64,000 nucleotides of DNA from Sneathiella limimaris (GTDB lineage Bacteria > Pseudomonadota > Alphaproteobacteria > Sneathiellales > Sneathiellaceae): assembly GCF_012932565.1 (NCBI RefSeq), contig NZ_JABBYJ010000001.1, positions 496,001 to 560,000 on the forward strand, in the 5' to 3' direction. Positions 50,801-60,215 of the stretch are shown in pieces. A program made the translations under genes and the position numbers. Position 1 is the stretch's first letter. Every line of letters starts with the position of its first letter. The notes beneath the pieces are model-generated. The model had not been told where the DNA came from and ran no database searches. It worked only from the letters and a program-made list of their open reading frames with translations.

Positions 50801-52651
50801 GTGGATCCAGATGGAGGTATCTAGTTTTTCTCCGTTTACTTGATAAGGGTTCTCCGCCAGTACCTTAAGCCCCATGTTTTCGATCATTGGCAGGCAATCT
50901 GAAAGTGGAAGCGGCTCATTTGGACTGTAAACCTTAAAACGGACTTTGCTTTCAGGATCTTCAACCCACCGATAGAGGTTCAAGCCTACCTGCCCATTTT
51001 CCAGGACCTCTTCCAATTTAGCAATATCTCGGAGGGCCAGATTGGCATTGAAGCGGGCGCGATATCCCACGGGGAAGGCTTCCCCATACTTTGCGTTCAA
51101 CTTGAGAGCTTTTTCTTCTCCCCATCGCTCGAGCAGCGCATCGCTCAAGTCATCTGACCATTCACGGGCAGCCGAAACGAGCCGATTTTCCAAAACCGTC
51201 TCATCTACATCCGAATTACTGGTTGCTGAAAGCTCAATTAGAAAATGAATACGTGCTAGTGCATCATCCCCGACTTGTGAATAATGAGCGGAAATCTCTC
51301 CGCCATGCATTTCAGCGAGAATGCCACCAAACTTACGCCGAAGATCCGTATTAAACTTTTCTTTCGGCACATAAACCAGCGCCGAGACAAATCTTTGAAA
51401 GCGGTCTCTTCTGAGGAACACACTGATCTTTGGCCGCTCTTGTAACGCGAGGATTTTTTGAGAAATCTCATGCAGTTCTTCAACATCAATCTGGAATAAT
51501 TCATCCCGTGGGTAGGTTTCCAGAATATGCGCAAGAGCTTTTTGATCGTGACTACTTTTGGTCAGGCCAGATAGTTCAAGTGTTTTCTGAACCTTCCGGC
51601 GGAGATACGGAATATCGCGGGGAATGCGGTTATATGCTGCAGATGTAAAAAGACCAGTAAAGCGGTACTCCCCAACAACCTGCCCTTTACTATCAAATTT
51701 TTTGACCCCGACATAATCTAGATAAACTGGTCGATGAACGGTAGAACGGGCATTTGCCTTCGTGACAATAATCAATTCAGGGCGATGGAGGAATTCGCGC
51801 ACTTCAGGCGACATCTCTGCCTTACCGGTCATGATCCGGCGCTTGGAATCTCTTAAGATCCCGAGCCCTGAACCTTCTACTACTTCCCAGTTTTCAACTT
51901 TACGTTTACCGGAGCTGGTGAAAGTATATTCCCGAAACCCCAAAAACGTGAAGTGATCATCTGCCATCCATTCAAGCAGAGCTCTACCTTCATCGATTTC
52001 TTCTGGTTCAACAGGCGGAGGAGATGATTTCAACTTCTTAACAATCGTGTCGACCTGACCAAGAATGTCTTTCCAGTCAGTCACAGCGAGTCGCACATCG
52101 TTGAGGACCGCAACCAGCTCATCCTCTATTTCCTTCAAAATTACGGGATCACTTACCTCATCGACTTCCAGATGCATGAAGGATTCAGCATTTCCTTTTT
52201 GCTTTCCAGATTTGGGGGCTGGATGAAACTTGATGTGTTGTCCGGCCTTGTCCCGCTCAGAATAGAAAATTGGGTGAATAACCAGATGAACATTTATCCC
52301 ACGTTGGGTGAGCGCTGCCGTAACACTATCAACGAGGAAGGGCATATCATCATTGACGATTTCAATAACGGTATGGGACGTCCGCCAACCATGCTCTTCT
52401 AACGTGGGGCTAAAGGCACGAACCTTTGCTGAACCAGGTTTTCGGCTAGCGGCGAATTTATAGAGAGACAGGGCCGAGCCATATAAATTCTCCAGCTGGA
52501 TACCCAAAACATCGTCAGGCGCAAGGCGCTCATATAATTTTCCGACAAAATAGCGGACATCTGATGCCTGCGATTTTTCCAATCGACTGTCAATCACAGC
52601 CAGAACTTCTGCTATTTTCTCAGTTTTGAGCTCTTGTGCACTCGCCGCCAT
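47816..52651 (-). CDS. gdhB: NAD-dependent glutamate dehydrogenase, large bacterial type
   Basis: A 1611-residue enzyme of the 180-kDa class that deaminates glutamate to 2-oxoglutarate. The N-terminal third holds ACT-like regulatory domains ([20 protein letters not shown]). The catalytic core has [33 protein letters not shown] with the catalytic Lys, and [20 protein letters not shown]. NAD binding is near [20 protein letters not shown]. The C-terminus is helical. The length is normal for the family. Allosteric control by amino acids is known in relatives. Confidence 0.95.
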   Translation of the reverse strand: [1611 protein letters not shown]

Positions 52652-53175
52652 GATCAGTACCCCATTCCCTCATATTCAAGTATTTTAGCTGATCTCAAGT
52701 AATAACATGCAAGATGAGTGTTAAATATTTGTTGTCGATATCAAATATTTACCAAATCAATATTGCAGCGCAACATAACAAATACATGACTCAACATCTA
52801 ACGAACTGGAAGTAATCGCCGCTAAACCCGGTTCAACTGTTTTTTCAATCGACACCTTACTAACAGCCCTCACCCTACAACCTTACCAAAAGGATAGATT
52901 GACTATTAGGCCTGCCAGCAGGTGACTTCAACCGTAAAATTTAAAATAAATCAAATAGTTACCAAACAACCGTTTGCTTAATGGTTACATTAGATTAACC
53001 ATGATTAATACCTTAGGTCAACAGAAACGCCCCTGCCCGAAATGACATGCGCCCAAGAGAAGAAACTGGGTTGCGAATTTATATTGGTATCAAACAATTA
53101 TCTTGAGCCGCCGCTTTTTCTCGCGCTAATATTCCGGCCAGTTATTTACCAACCCCCAAACGTAGAGAGTAAAGC
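52652..53175. other. Intergenic region between gdh and the M20 gene
   Basis: About 520 bases without a credible gene, between two divergent transcription units. It is A+T-rich. The palindrome at 52981-53002 is listed separately. It probably holds both promoters. Confidence 0.5.
52981..53002. promoter_or_regulatory. Palindromic operator-like site
   Basis: ATGGTTA (52981-52987) and TAACCAT (52996-53002) form a 7-bp inverted repeat with an 8-base spacer, extended by flanking TTA/TAA-type bases. It lies about 175 bases before the M20 gene, in the shared promoter region. No regulator can be named. Confidence 0.3.
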
Positions 53176-54348
53176 ATGCCAATTTATAACAGTGTCGCCG
53201 AGTTACAGAATGATATGCAGACTTGGCGTCGGGATATTCATCAACATCCAGAACTCTGCTTTGAAGAAGTTCGAACCGCTCAAATTGTCGCAGAGAAACT
53301 GAGAAGCTGGGGAATTGAAGTTACAGAAGGCATTGGGAAAACCGGTCTGGTCGGTACATTAAAGTGTCAGGGTAATAGCGGGCGCTCCATCGGCATCCGG
53401 GCTGATATGGATGCTTTGCCCATGCAGGAACTCACCGGCTTAGAATATCAGTCCGTATACGAAGGCAAGATGCATGCCTGCGGACATGATGGACATACTG
53501 CCATTCTATTGGGGGCCGCCAAACATCTTTCAGAAAATCCAAATTTTGATGGAACGGTTCACTTTATCTTCCAGCCAGCCGAAGAAGGCGGCGGAGGCGG
53601 AGATGCCATGGTCAAAGACGGCCTCTTTGAGCGCTTTCCATGTGACGGTGTCTATGGTCTTCACAATATGCCAGACCAGCCCAAAGGTACTTTTCACATC
53701 AAAACAGGACCGCTAATGGCCTCTGCAGATGCAGCTTATGTCACTATCAAAGGAAAAGGTGGGCATGCAGCACATCCCCAAAGGTCAATTGATCCACTGA
53801 TGGTCGGAGTGCAGCTTCATACAGCGCTTCAAACGATCGTTTCGCGAAATGTGAGCCCGATTGACAACGTGGTGGTTTCCGTTACCGAATTCCATGCTGG
53901 CACTGCTCAAAATGTCATAGCCCACGATGCAAAACTGACAGCATCTATTCGGACGACAACACCAGAGCTTCGGGACATGGTCGAAAAGCGTTTCAAGGAG
54001 ATCTGTGCGGGTCATGCTGCGAGCTTTGGCGTGGAAATTGACGTTGAGTATCAACGGAATTACCCTTGCACCGTCAACCATGAGAAAGAAACAGAAATTG
54101 TCGCCCGTGCTGCTAAAGCGATTGTTGGTGCAGAAAATGTCAATACCAATGCGCCGGTCCGCATGGGAAGCGAGGATTTCTCCTTCATGTTGGAAGCCTG
54201 TCCTGGTGCCTATATCTTCCTTGGTCAGGCAGACGAGGATCATACTCACAGTGTTCACCACCCCAAATATGATTTTAATGATGAAATTCTGAGTATCGGA
54301 GCAAGTCTTTGGGTAAAACTGGTGGAACAGGAACTTCCCAGGAGCTGA
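53176..54348 (+). CDS. M20 family amidohydrolase (hippurate hydrolase type)
   Basis: A 390-residue dimetal aminoacylase. The N-terminus WRRDIHQHPELCFEEVRTA, RADMDALPMQE, metal-binding MHACGHDGHTAILLG, catalytic FQPAEEGGGGGDAM and the late His in DHTHSVHHPKYDFND are diagnostic of the HipO/AbgA-like group. It hydrolyses N-acyl amino acids. There is no signal peptide. An AlkC-like gene follows 24 bases later. Confidence 0.93.
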   Translation: MPIYNSVAELQNDMQTWRRDIHQHPELCFEEVRTAQIVAEKLRSWGIEVTEGIGKTGLVGTLKCQGNSGRSIGIRADMDALPMQELTGLEYQSVYEGKMHACGHDGHTAILLGAAKHLSENPNFDGTVHFIFQPAEEGGGGGDAMVKDGLFERFPCDGVYGLHNMPDQPKGTFHIKTGPLMASADAAYVTIKGKGGHAAHPQRSIDPLMVGVQLHTALQTIVSRNVSPIDNVVVSVTEFHAGTAQNVIAHDAKLTASIRTTTPELRDMVEKRFKEICAGHAASFGVEIDVEYQRNYPCTVNHEKETEIVARAAKAIVGAENVNTNAPVRMGSEDFSFMLEACPGAYIFLGQADEDHTHSVHHPKYDFNDEILSIGASLWVKLVEQELPRS

Positions 54349-54372
54349 CAAAACCTAATAAAGGAAAAACCA

Positions 54373-55476
54373 GTGGCAGCCGAACTCAGGTCGTTTTACT
54401 CAGAAGATTATATTCACCTGATAGCTGCAGAGCTATCCACCCTTCTCCCTTTGAATGTGGATAGCTTCAAAACCCATGTACTGGCAGAGCCATGGGAAGA
54501 TCTTTCCTTGAAGGAGCGCTCTTCCCGCCTCACCGATGCTCTGGTTACTTTTCTGCCTGCTGATCCGGAACCAGCAATCGAAATTCTGAAGCAACTGCTG
54601 CCAAGAGTAAGCGGGGACGCCCAAAAATATGCAGATATGCTGTCGATTTTCATTCCGGATTACATTGTAAGACGAAAAAACGACATATCCCTCAACCTTG
54701 CACTTGAGGCCCTTACATTTTTTACATGCAAGGGGACCACATCTGAACTGGCTATTCGACCCTTCCTAATTGACTCCCCTGCTGAAGTGATGAGCCGTTT
54801 CTATGAACTGGCAAAACATCCTCATCCTCATGTCCGCAGGTGGGCTTCTGAAGGATGTCGGCCACGCCTACCTTGGGCCATAGGCTTACCAGAATTTAAA
54901 AAAGACCCAAATCCAATTCTTCCAATTTTGGAGACACTTTGCAAAGACGACAGCAAATTTGTCCAAAAAAGTGTCGCGAACAATCTAAATGATATCGCCA
55001 AGGATCACCCCTCAATTGTTTTGGCTTTTGCTGAGAAATGGCGGGGAACACACCCGAACACGGACTGGATCTTAAAACATGGCCTTCGAACGCTCCTCAA
55101 ACAGGGCAACCCCAACGCACTGGCCCTATTTGGAGCGACACCTGTTGAAATTTCTACGCCAGAATTAAAACTGAACAGAGCGACCATAGGAATTGGGGAG
55201 ACACAGGATTTTAGCTTCACGGGCATGATAAAGGGAACGCTTCCCCAAAAACTTCGCATCGAATACGCGGTGGATTTTGTCAAATTCAACGGGACGACCT
55301 CACGAAAAGTCTTCATGATTAGTGAAGGGTTGCCCAAACACGGGGAAATTTTAATTCGAAAATCCCACCGATTTACCGATTTCACCACCCGAAAACACTA
55401 TGCAGGCGATCACCAAATTTCCGTCCTGGTAAATGGTGTAGAAATTACATCCGCCAATTTTCAACTTTTAGGCTAA
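54373..55476 (+). CDS. AlkC-type DNA alkylation repair protein (HEAT-like plus Ig-like domain)
   Basis: A 367-residue protein that starts with GTG after AAGGAAA. Residues 1-255 are helical HEAT-like repeats (HPHVRRWASEGCRPRLPWA, KFVQKSVANNLNDIAKDHP, FAEKW) like those of AlkC and AlkD 3-methyladenine glycosylases. Residues about 260-367 form a beta-rich Ig-like domain (IEYAVDFVKFNG, ending VEITSANFQLLG), a feature of AlkC. It removes alkylated bases from DNA (family knowledge). It is probably co-transcribed with the M20 gene. Confidence 0.85.
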   Translation: MAAELRSFYSEDYIHLIAAELSTLLPLNVDSFKTHVLAEPWEDLSLKERSSRLTDALVTFLPADPEPAIEILKQLLPRVSGDAQKYADMLSIFIPDYIVRRKNDISLNLALEALTFFTCKGTTSELAIRPFLIDSPAEVMSRFYELAKHPHPHVRRWASEGCRPRLPWAIGLPEFKKDPNPILPILETLCKDDSKFVQKSVANNLNDIAKDHPSIVLAFAEKWRGTHPNTDWILKHGLRTLLKQGNPNALALFGATPVEISTPELKLNRATIGIGETQDFSFTGMIKGTLPQKLRIEYAVDFVKFNGTTSRKVFMISEGLPKHGEILIRKSHRFTDFTTRKHYAGDHQISVLVNGVEITSANFQLLG

Positions 55477-55631
55477 ACCGCCAACATTCCTTCTGAAGCG
55501 TCAAGTCACCAGCAATTGGCTTAAAACATAATATGTTAATACTTCTAATGTATCGTCGATAGAATGAGGAGCATCGCATCTTGCAGGCGGCTGTTACTTT
55601 GATACCACGTAAAAATCGTTAGGGGATTTCT

Positions 55632-57635
55632 TTGAAAAACTCAGTTTGGTTGCCAGCGATTGTTTTTATTATTGGTCTGTTCTCTAGCGTCTTAGTCTGG
55701 CTTTATCTCGATAACCAGCGAACCACAGCCCAAGCCAGACAAATTATCAGTCAAACTTCATATGTCACCGACTTATTAGCTGCAAATATTAACTCTGGAC
55801 TTCCTGCTCTCCAGAGAATTGTTGGGCGCTGGGCGGCCAGCGGCGGTACCCCCAAACACGAATTCTTAAGCGATGCAAAGGCATACACGGTCGATTTCGA
55901 AGGCCTTCATGCGGTAGGCTGGGTAGACAAAAACTTCTACGTCCGCTGGATAGCACCCGAAGAAGGGAATGAAGCGGCGATTGGCTTTTATCTTGGGCAG
56001 GAACAAAGAAGAAGACAAGCCCTGGAAACAGCAAGAGATGAAAATAATACAACCATGACATCACCAATAAATTTGGTGCAAGGTGGCAAAGGCTTCATCG
56101 TATACTTGCCAATTTATCTGAATGGAAATTTTGACGGTTTTGTCTCGGCAGTCTATCGCATTGAACCTTGGCTTAGGCACATTTTCCAGCAATCTGACCG
56201 TCGAGAAGAGTTTTCCTACTCCGTGAAAATAGACGATGAAGCGGTTTTTAACGAAGCTTCTGCCAACTCAAGTAGTACTTCTTCCGGCCACACCGACTAT
56301 GTGGAGATGATGGGACACAGGATCGCCGTCAAAACAATACCGACAGCACAATTTTATTCCTCTCAAACCAACAGTGTGCCCGAGATTGCAATAATAATCG
56401 GATTTATTCTAACTCTCTTACTCACCGCCATAACGCATCTATACTTAAAAGCCAGAGCAGCAATAAATACAGCCCTTGCCGCAAAGGAAGAAGCAGATCT
56501 GGCAAACAAAACAAAATCAGAATTTTTGGCAAGTATGAGTCACGAGATCAGAACTCCGATGACAGGAGTGATTGGTTTTGCTGACCTCTTGCTGAATGAA
56601 AACTTAAGTAAAGACATCAAGCTAAAAGTCGAAAACCTAAAACAGGCATCAACATCCTTACTCACAATCATCAACGATATTTTAGACCTATCTAAGTTAG
56701 AAGCTAACAAGCTCGAAATTGAAGACGTCAGCTTCGACCCCTCTTTGATAGCAAAAGAAGTCGTTCAGCTTTTCTCTGAGACTTGTCCACCGGAAAAGAA
56801 GTCGCGGCTATCAATCGCAGTAAAGCTCGATCCCAATCTACCTGAGAGAATTTCTGCAGATCCGACAAGACTAAAGCAAGTCCTCATGAATTTAGTCGGG
56901 AATGCGATTAAGTTTACAGATCGTGGTTCTGTTACGCTCCATTGCACTCAAGAAGCAGAGGATAACTTGCTCAAATTCAGTATCGTGGATACGGGTATTG
57001 GTATCGATAAGAATATCCAAGAAAAGTTGTTTGATGACTTTATCCAAGCGGACGCTTCTATCAGCCGTAAATATCAGGGGACGGGTCTGGGACTTTCCAT
57101 ATGCAAGCGTCTAGTTGAACTTATGGGTGGAAAAGTTGGTGTAGACAGCGTTCCTGGGAAAGGAAGTACTTTTTGGTTCACATTCCCTTACTATCAACCT
57201 CGCGAAGTTGCGGAAATAGAAGATAGCTCATCACGCGTAGAAGAAATACCTCAGTCAGTTAAAGAACTTTCCATCCTTGTTGCAGAAGACAATGAGTTTA
57301 ATCGAACCATCATCCAGGCAATCTTAAACAACATGGGTCACCAAAGTCGTTTTGCGATTAACGGAATGGAAGCAGTCGATGCAGTTAGGAATAATGATTT
57401 CGACCTTATCTTAATGGATGTCCGCATGCCTGAACTTTCAGGTCCGGATGCCACGCGACAAATCCGTCTTCTGCCTGGCTTAAAATCTCAAGTTCCAATC
57501 ATTGCATTTACTGCAGATGTGATGGCGGAGAATATTCAGTCTTATTTTGACGCCGGCATGAACGGGTTTGTCAGTAAGCCGATTAACCGCGAAGAACTCG
57601 CAATGGCAATCAGTAGTGCGATCAAAGAAACTTAA
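55632..57635 (+). CDS. CHASE-domain hybrid histidine kinase
   Basis: A 667-residue membrane sensor kinase. Order: membrane span (8-25), extracytoplasmic CHASE-type domain (about 40-235, with [20 protein letters not shown]), second span (about 252-272), HisKA with phosphorylated His in [11 protein letters not shown], HATPase with [16 protein letters not shown] and GTGLGLSI, then a receiver (540-667) with Asp in [13 protein letters not shown] and Lys in VSKPI. The start is TTG after AGGGGATT. The receiver suggests a phosphorelay to an unlinked partner. The ligand is unknown. Confidence 0.92.
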   Translation: MKNSVWLPAIVFIIGLFSSVLVWLYLDNQRTTAQARQIISQTSYVTDLLAANINSGLPALQRIVGRWAASGGTPKHEFLSDAKAYTVDFEGLHAVGWVDKNFYVRWIAPEEGNEAAIGFYLGQEQRRRQALETARDENNTTMTSPINLVQGGKGFIVYLPIYLNGNFDGFVSAVYRIEPWLRHIFQQSDRREEFSYSVKIDDEAVFNEASANSSSTSSGHTDYVEMMGHRIAVKTIPTAQFYSSQTNSVPEIAIIIGFILTLLLTAITHLYLKARAAINTALAAKEEADLANKTKSEFLASMSHEIRTPMTGVIGFADLLLNENLSKDIKLKVENLKQASTSLLTIINDILDLSKLEANKLEIEDVSFDPSLIAKEVVQLFSETCPPEKKSRLSIAVKLDPNLPERISADPTRLKQVLMNLVGNAIKFTDRGSVTLHCTQEAEDNLLKFSIVDTGIGIDKNIQEKLFDDFIQADASISRKYQGTGLGLSICKRLVELMGGKVGVDSVPGKGSTFWFTFPYYQPREVAEIEDSSSRVEEIPQSVKELSILVAEDNEFNRTIIQAILNNMGHQSRFAINGMEAVDAVRNNDFDLILMDVRMPELSGPDATRQIRLLPGLKSQVPIIAFTADVMAENIQSYFDAGMNGFVSKPINREELAMAISSAIKET

Positions 57636-57685
57636 AATATGTTTGCAAATTAAGACACTGCTTCAGACCATTATCCGCACCTCGC

Positions 57686-58153
57686 TTAACTCCGGCGGAG
57701 TGTTCCAGTAATAACATAGTCCAATGCATCAACAACCTGCTCTGGCTCCCGCGCCATACCACGTGCACCCGCATCCACTTCTTTCAACGCGTGATCATGC
57801 TCCTCGGGATGTAATGTGATATAAGGAATGCCAAGTGCCGCCGCTTGGCCAGCGTCAAAGGCAGCGTTCCATTGCTTATATTTTTCACCAAACCTTACAA
57901 TCACTAAATCAGACTCTTTCAAGAGTGTCTCGGTGCGCACACTATTGAGCAGAGCTCCTTTGTGATCGAACCAGTATTTCTGGTCTTCTGATCCCAAGAT
58001 TTCTGATCCACAATCATCACTGTCCGCATGAACAGTAACCGGACCATGGAAAACAACAGGTAAGTTTCTGTCTTTCGCACCGTTGATAATTCTTTCGCGC
58101 CAATCGGTGTGGATTTCACCTGACAGATACACAATCCAGGTTTTCTCGCTCAT
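57686..58153 (-). CDS. YtoQ family protein
   Basis: A 155-residue protein matching the YtoQ family: WIVYLSGEIHTDWRERII, FHGPVTVHADSDDCG, SDLVIVRFGEKYKQWNAAFD, AGQAAALGIPYITLH. The fold is nucleoside-deoxyribosyltransferase/TIR-like, so a nucleotide-handling role is possible, but no function is established. The start MSEKTWIVY is preferred over an ORF extending to 58285, which runs through promoter-like sequence. Confidence 0.87.
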   Translation of the reverse strand: MSEKTWIVYLSGEIHTDWRERIINGAKDRNLPVVFHGPVTVHADSDDCGSEILGSEDQKYWFDHKGALLNSVRTETLLKESDLVIVRFGEKYKQWNAAFDAGQAAALGIPYITLHPEEHDHALKEVDAGARGMAREPEQVVDALDYVITGTLRRS

Positions 58154-58343
58154 ATTTTCTCTCTTCGCTCTAAATGGGAATTCTTTTGTACAATTCTCTG
58201 TCGCCTCTGTCATTCCATGATGTGAAATTACGTGCCAGAACCTATCTTGCTTTGACAATTTTAAAGAATGTCTTGAAAGCGCCATTTTCTTCGCAAAGAT
58301 AAAGATAAATCAGGTTGGGGATTCAACGAAAAGGAGCATTCCG

Positions 58344-58880
58344 ATGAAAATACTCAAGGGCTTGGTCATACTGTGCGCCTTTGCTAGCTGGGGAAACAAT
58401 GCTTTAGCAGCCGAACTTGAGGAACACAGCCTTCGCGGTTTTCCCAAAAGCTTGGATGGCACAAAAACATATGACGGCAACACCTTAACCCCAGAACAAC
58501 TTAAGGCGTGTTTACAAGCTTCCCGCAAGCTTGATTTGTTGAGTAACATTCTGGATAGTCAGGCAAATGGGTTCAATAAAACTGTTGCCGACCTGAATGA
58601 CCTGGCCGCAAAAATCAAAGCTTCTCAAGCTTATTTGGATGCCAACCCAACGAAGGGCATCAATGATGATGCAGCGATGGAAGCCCGAAATGAGAGAGTG
58701 AAAAACCACAACCAAATGGTATCAGATTACAACTCTCGAACAGCTGCCTATGAAAAAGAGACAGCAAGCTATGAGCAAAACACAGTTCGATATGCGGAAC
58801 TCAGGGAAGATTTTTCAGAAAACTGTGCAACCAAACAGTTTTACAAAGAAGATATGGATGCAGCCCTGATTGAAAACTAA
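58344..58880 (+). CDS. Secreted coiled-coil protein of unknown function
   Basis: A 178-residue exported protein. A signal peptide (MKILKGLVILCAFASWGNNALAA, cut after ALAA) is followed by a mostly helical, charged domain with heptad-like spacing (KVADLNDLAAKIKASQ-like and YEKETASYEQNTVRYAEL regions). Two Cys lie in it (LKACLQ and ENCATKQF), perhaps a disulfide. RBS AAAGGAGC precedes the ATG. I do not recognise the family. It is followed by a separate MBL-fold gene. Confidence 0.75.
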   Translation: MKILKGLVILCAFASWGNNALAAELEEHSLRGFPKSLDGTKTYDGNTLTPEQLKACLQASRKLDLLSNILDSQANGFNKTVADLNDLAAKIKASQAYLDANPTKGINDDAAMEARNERVKNHNQMVSDYNSRTAAYEKETASYEQNTVRYAELREDFSENCATKQFYKEDMDAALIEN

Positions 58881-58930
58881 GATAGTATTCGTTAACAATA
58901 AGGGCCCCTATTTGCTTTAAGTGTCAGCCA

Positions 58931-59740
58931 ATGCCCTTATTTAAACGATACAAATATGATTGTGTGGATGGTGCCCGCTTCGGCCGGTTTAAGGGCGGCG
59001 TAAACACGACTTTTATTATTTACCGGATTGGCAGCACTGTGATTGATACGGGACCTTCCAATCAATGGAGATATGTAAAAAGATTTTTAGATGAAAAGCC
59101 AGTCGAGCAGGTCTTGCTCACCCATCATCATGAGGATCACAGCGGCAATGCCGGCCGAATATCTGAGTATTTTAATCTCAAACCGCTCGCCCCTTCGCTT
59201 AGTCAGGACAAACTGCGTAAGGGATATAAAACGCCCCTTTTGCAAAAACTGATTTGGGGATCTCCAAGAAAAGTTGAGACCAATCCACTACCGCAAAGTC
59301 TGACTCTTTCCAACGAATTGCACCTGACGGCCCATCATACCCCAGGACATGCAAAAGACCTTCATGTGTTTCATGTTCCAGAACGAGGTTGGCTCTTTTC
59401 TGGGGACCTCTATATCTCAAAATCTTTGAAATACCTAAGAAGTGATGAAGACCTTAGTCTTCTGATGAGCAGCATAGAAAAGGCGCTTAAGCTCGATTTT
59501 GATCGGCTATTCTGTCCGCACCGTGGTATTTTGGAAAATGGCAAGGCTGAGCTCCAACAAAAACTGACCAATATGCAAGAGCTGTGTGAAAAAGTTCATG
59601 AGCTTCATACAAATGGAGCTGAAGTGGAAGAAATCGTGATACGCCTGTTGGGTCCAGAAGACCATATGGCCAAGGTCACCCGATATAATTTTTCCAAACG
59701 CAATCTGTTCACCGAGGCCCTAAAAGTAAAAGCAGCTTAA
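58931..59740 (+). CDS. Metallo-beta-lactamase-fold hydrolase
   Basis: A 269-residue MBL-fold protein. The zinc motif HHHEDHSGN, the second His in AHHTPGHAKDLHVF and Asp in WLFSGDLYIS are visible, with a later His in CPHRGIL. The first motif reads TH-H-HEDH, the form of glyoxalase-II-like hydrolases. The N-terminus starts directly with the fold, so the protein is cytoplasmic. The substrate is unknown. Confidence 0.85.
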   Translation: MPLFKRYKYDCVDGARFGRFKGGVNTTFIIYRIGSTVIDTGPSNQWRYVKRFLDEKPVEQVLLTHHHEDHSGNAGRISEYFNLKPLAPSLSQDKLRKGYKTPLLQKLIWGSPRKVETNPLPQSLTLSNELHLTAHHTPGHAKDLHVFHVPERGWLFSGDLYISKSLKYLRSDEDLSLLMSSIEKALKLDFDRLFCPHRGILENGKAELQQKLTNMQELCEKVHELHTNGAEVEEIVIRLLGPEDHMAKVTRYNFSKRNLFTEALKVKAA

Positions 59741-59741
59741 A

Positions 59742-60107
59742 CTAGATCTTCGGCATATCAGAAACCTCAACTCGGATCTCGCTTTCCGTATCACCCGTGT
59801 GGGAAGTCTCTGCTTTCGTAATATTGATCAAATATACTTCCTCTTTTGCCTCGGGCATATGCTCTACACCCTTTGGAATCACTAACATCTCGCCGGCTTG
59901 AACAGTTTCCACCCGATCTCGAAAATTCACTGTTAAAGTCCCTTTGACAACTATGAACAATTCATCTTCATCCTGATGAGCATGCCAGACAAATTCATCC
60001 TTCAACTTTGCCAATCGCACATGCTGGCCATTTGCTTCTGCGACGATATGAGGCGTCCAATATTTTGAAAATTGATCAAATTTCTGGTCCAAATTAATTG
60101 TTTGCAT
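59742..60107 (-). CDS. Cupin-domain protein
   Basis: A 121-residue single-domain cupin. The two metal motifs are seen in FVWHAHQDEDELFIVVKG and GEMLVIPKGVEHMPEA. The start MQTINLDQ follows AGAGGAAAA; the longer ORF to 60146 runs into the shared promoter region. It is divergent from a LysR gene about 110 bases away and is therefore the likely target of that regulator. Function: possibly a small dioxygenase, isomerase or ligand-binding protein. Confidence 0.85.
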   Translation of the reverse strand: MQTINLDQKFDQFSKYWTPHIVAEANGQHVRLAKLKDEFVWHAHQDEDELFIVVKGTLTVNFRDRVETVQAGEMLVIPKGVEHMPEAKEEVYLINITKAETSHTGDTESEIRVEVSDMPKI

Positions 60108-60215
60108 GTTTTCCTCTTTAGCAAATCCCGAAATAAAACTTGTCAATCTTTACCCGTCATTAGATAATTAGAGAATGTAATTATATTAATTTGTATCATT
60201 AGAATATATAATACC

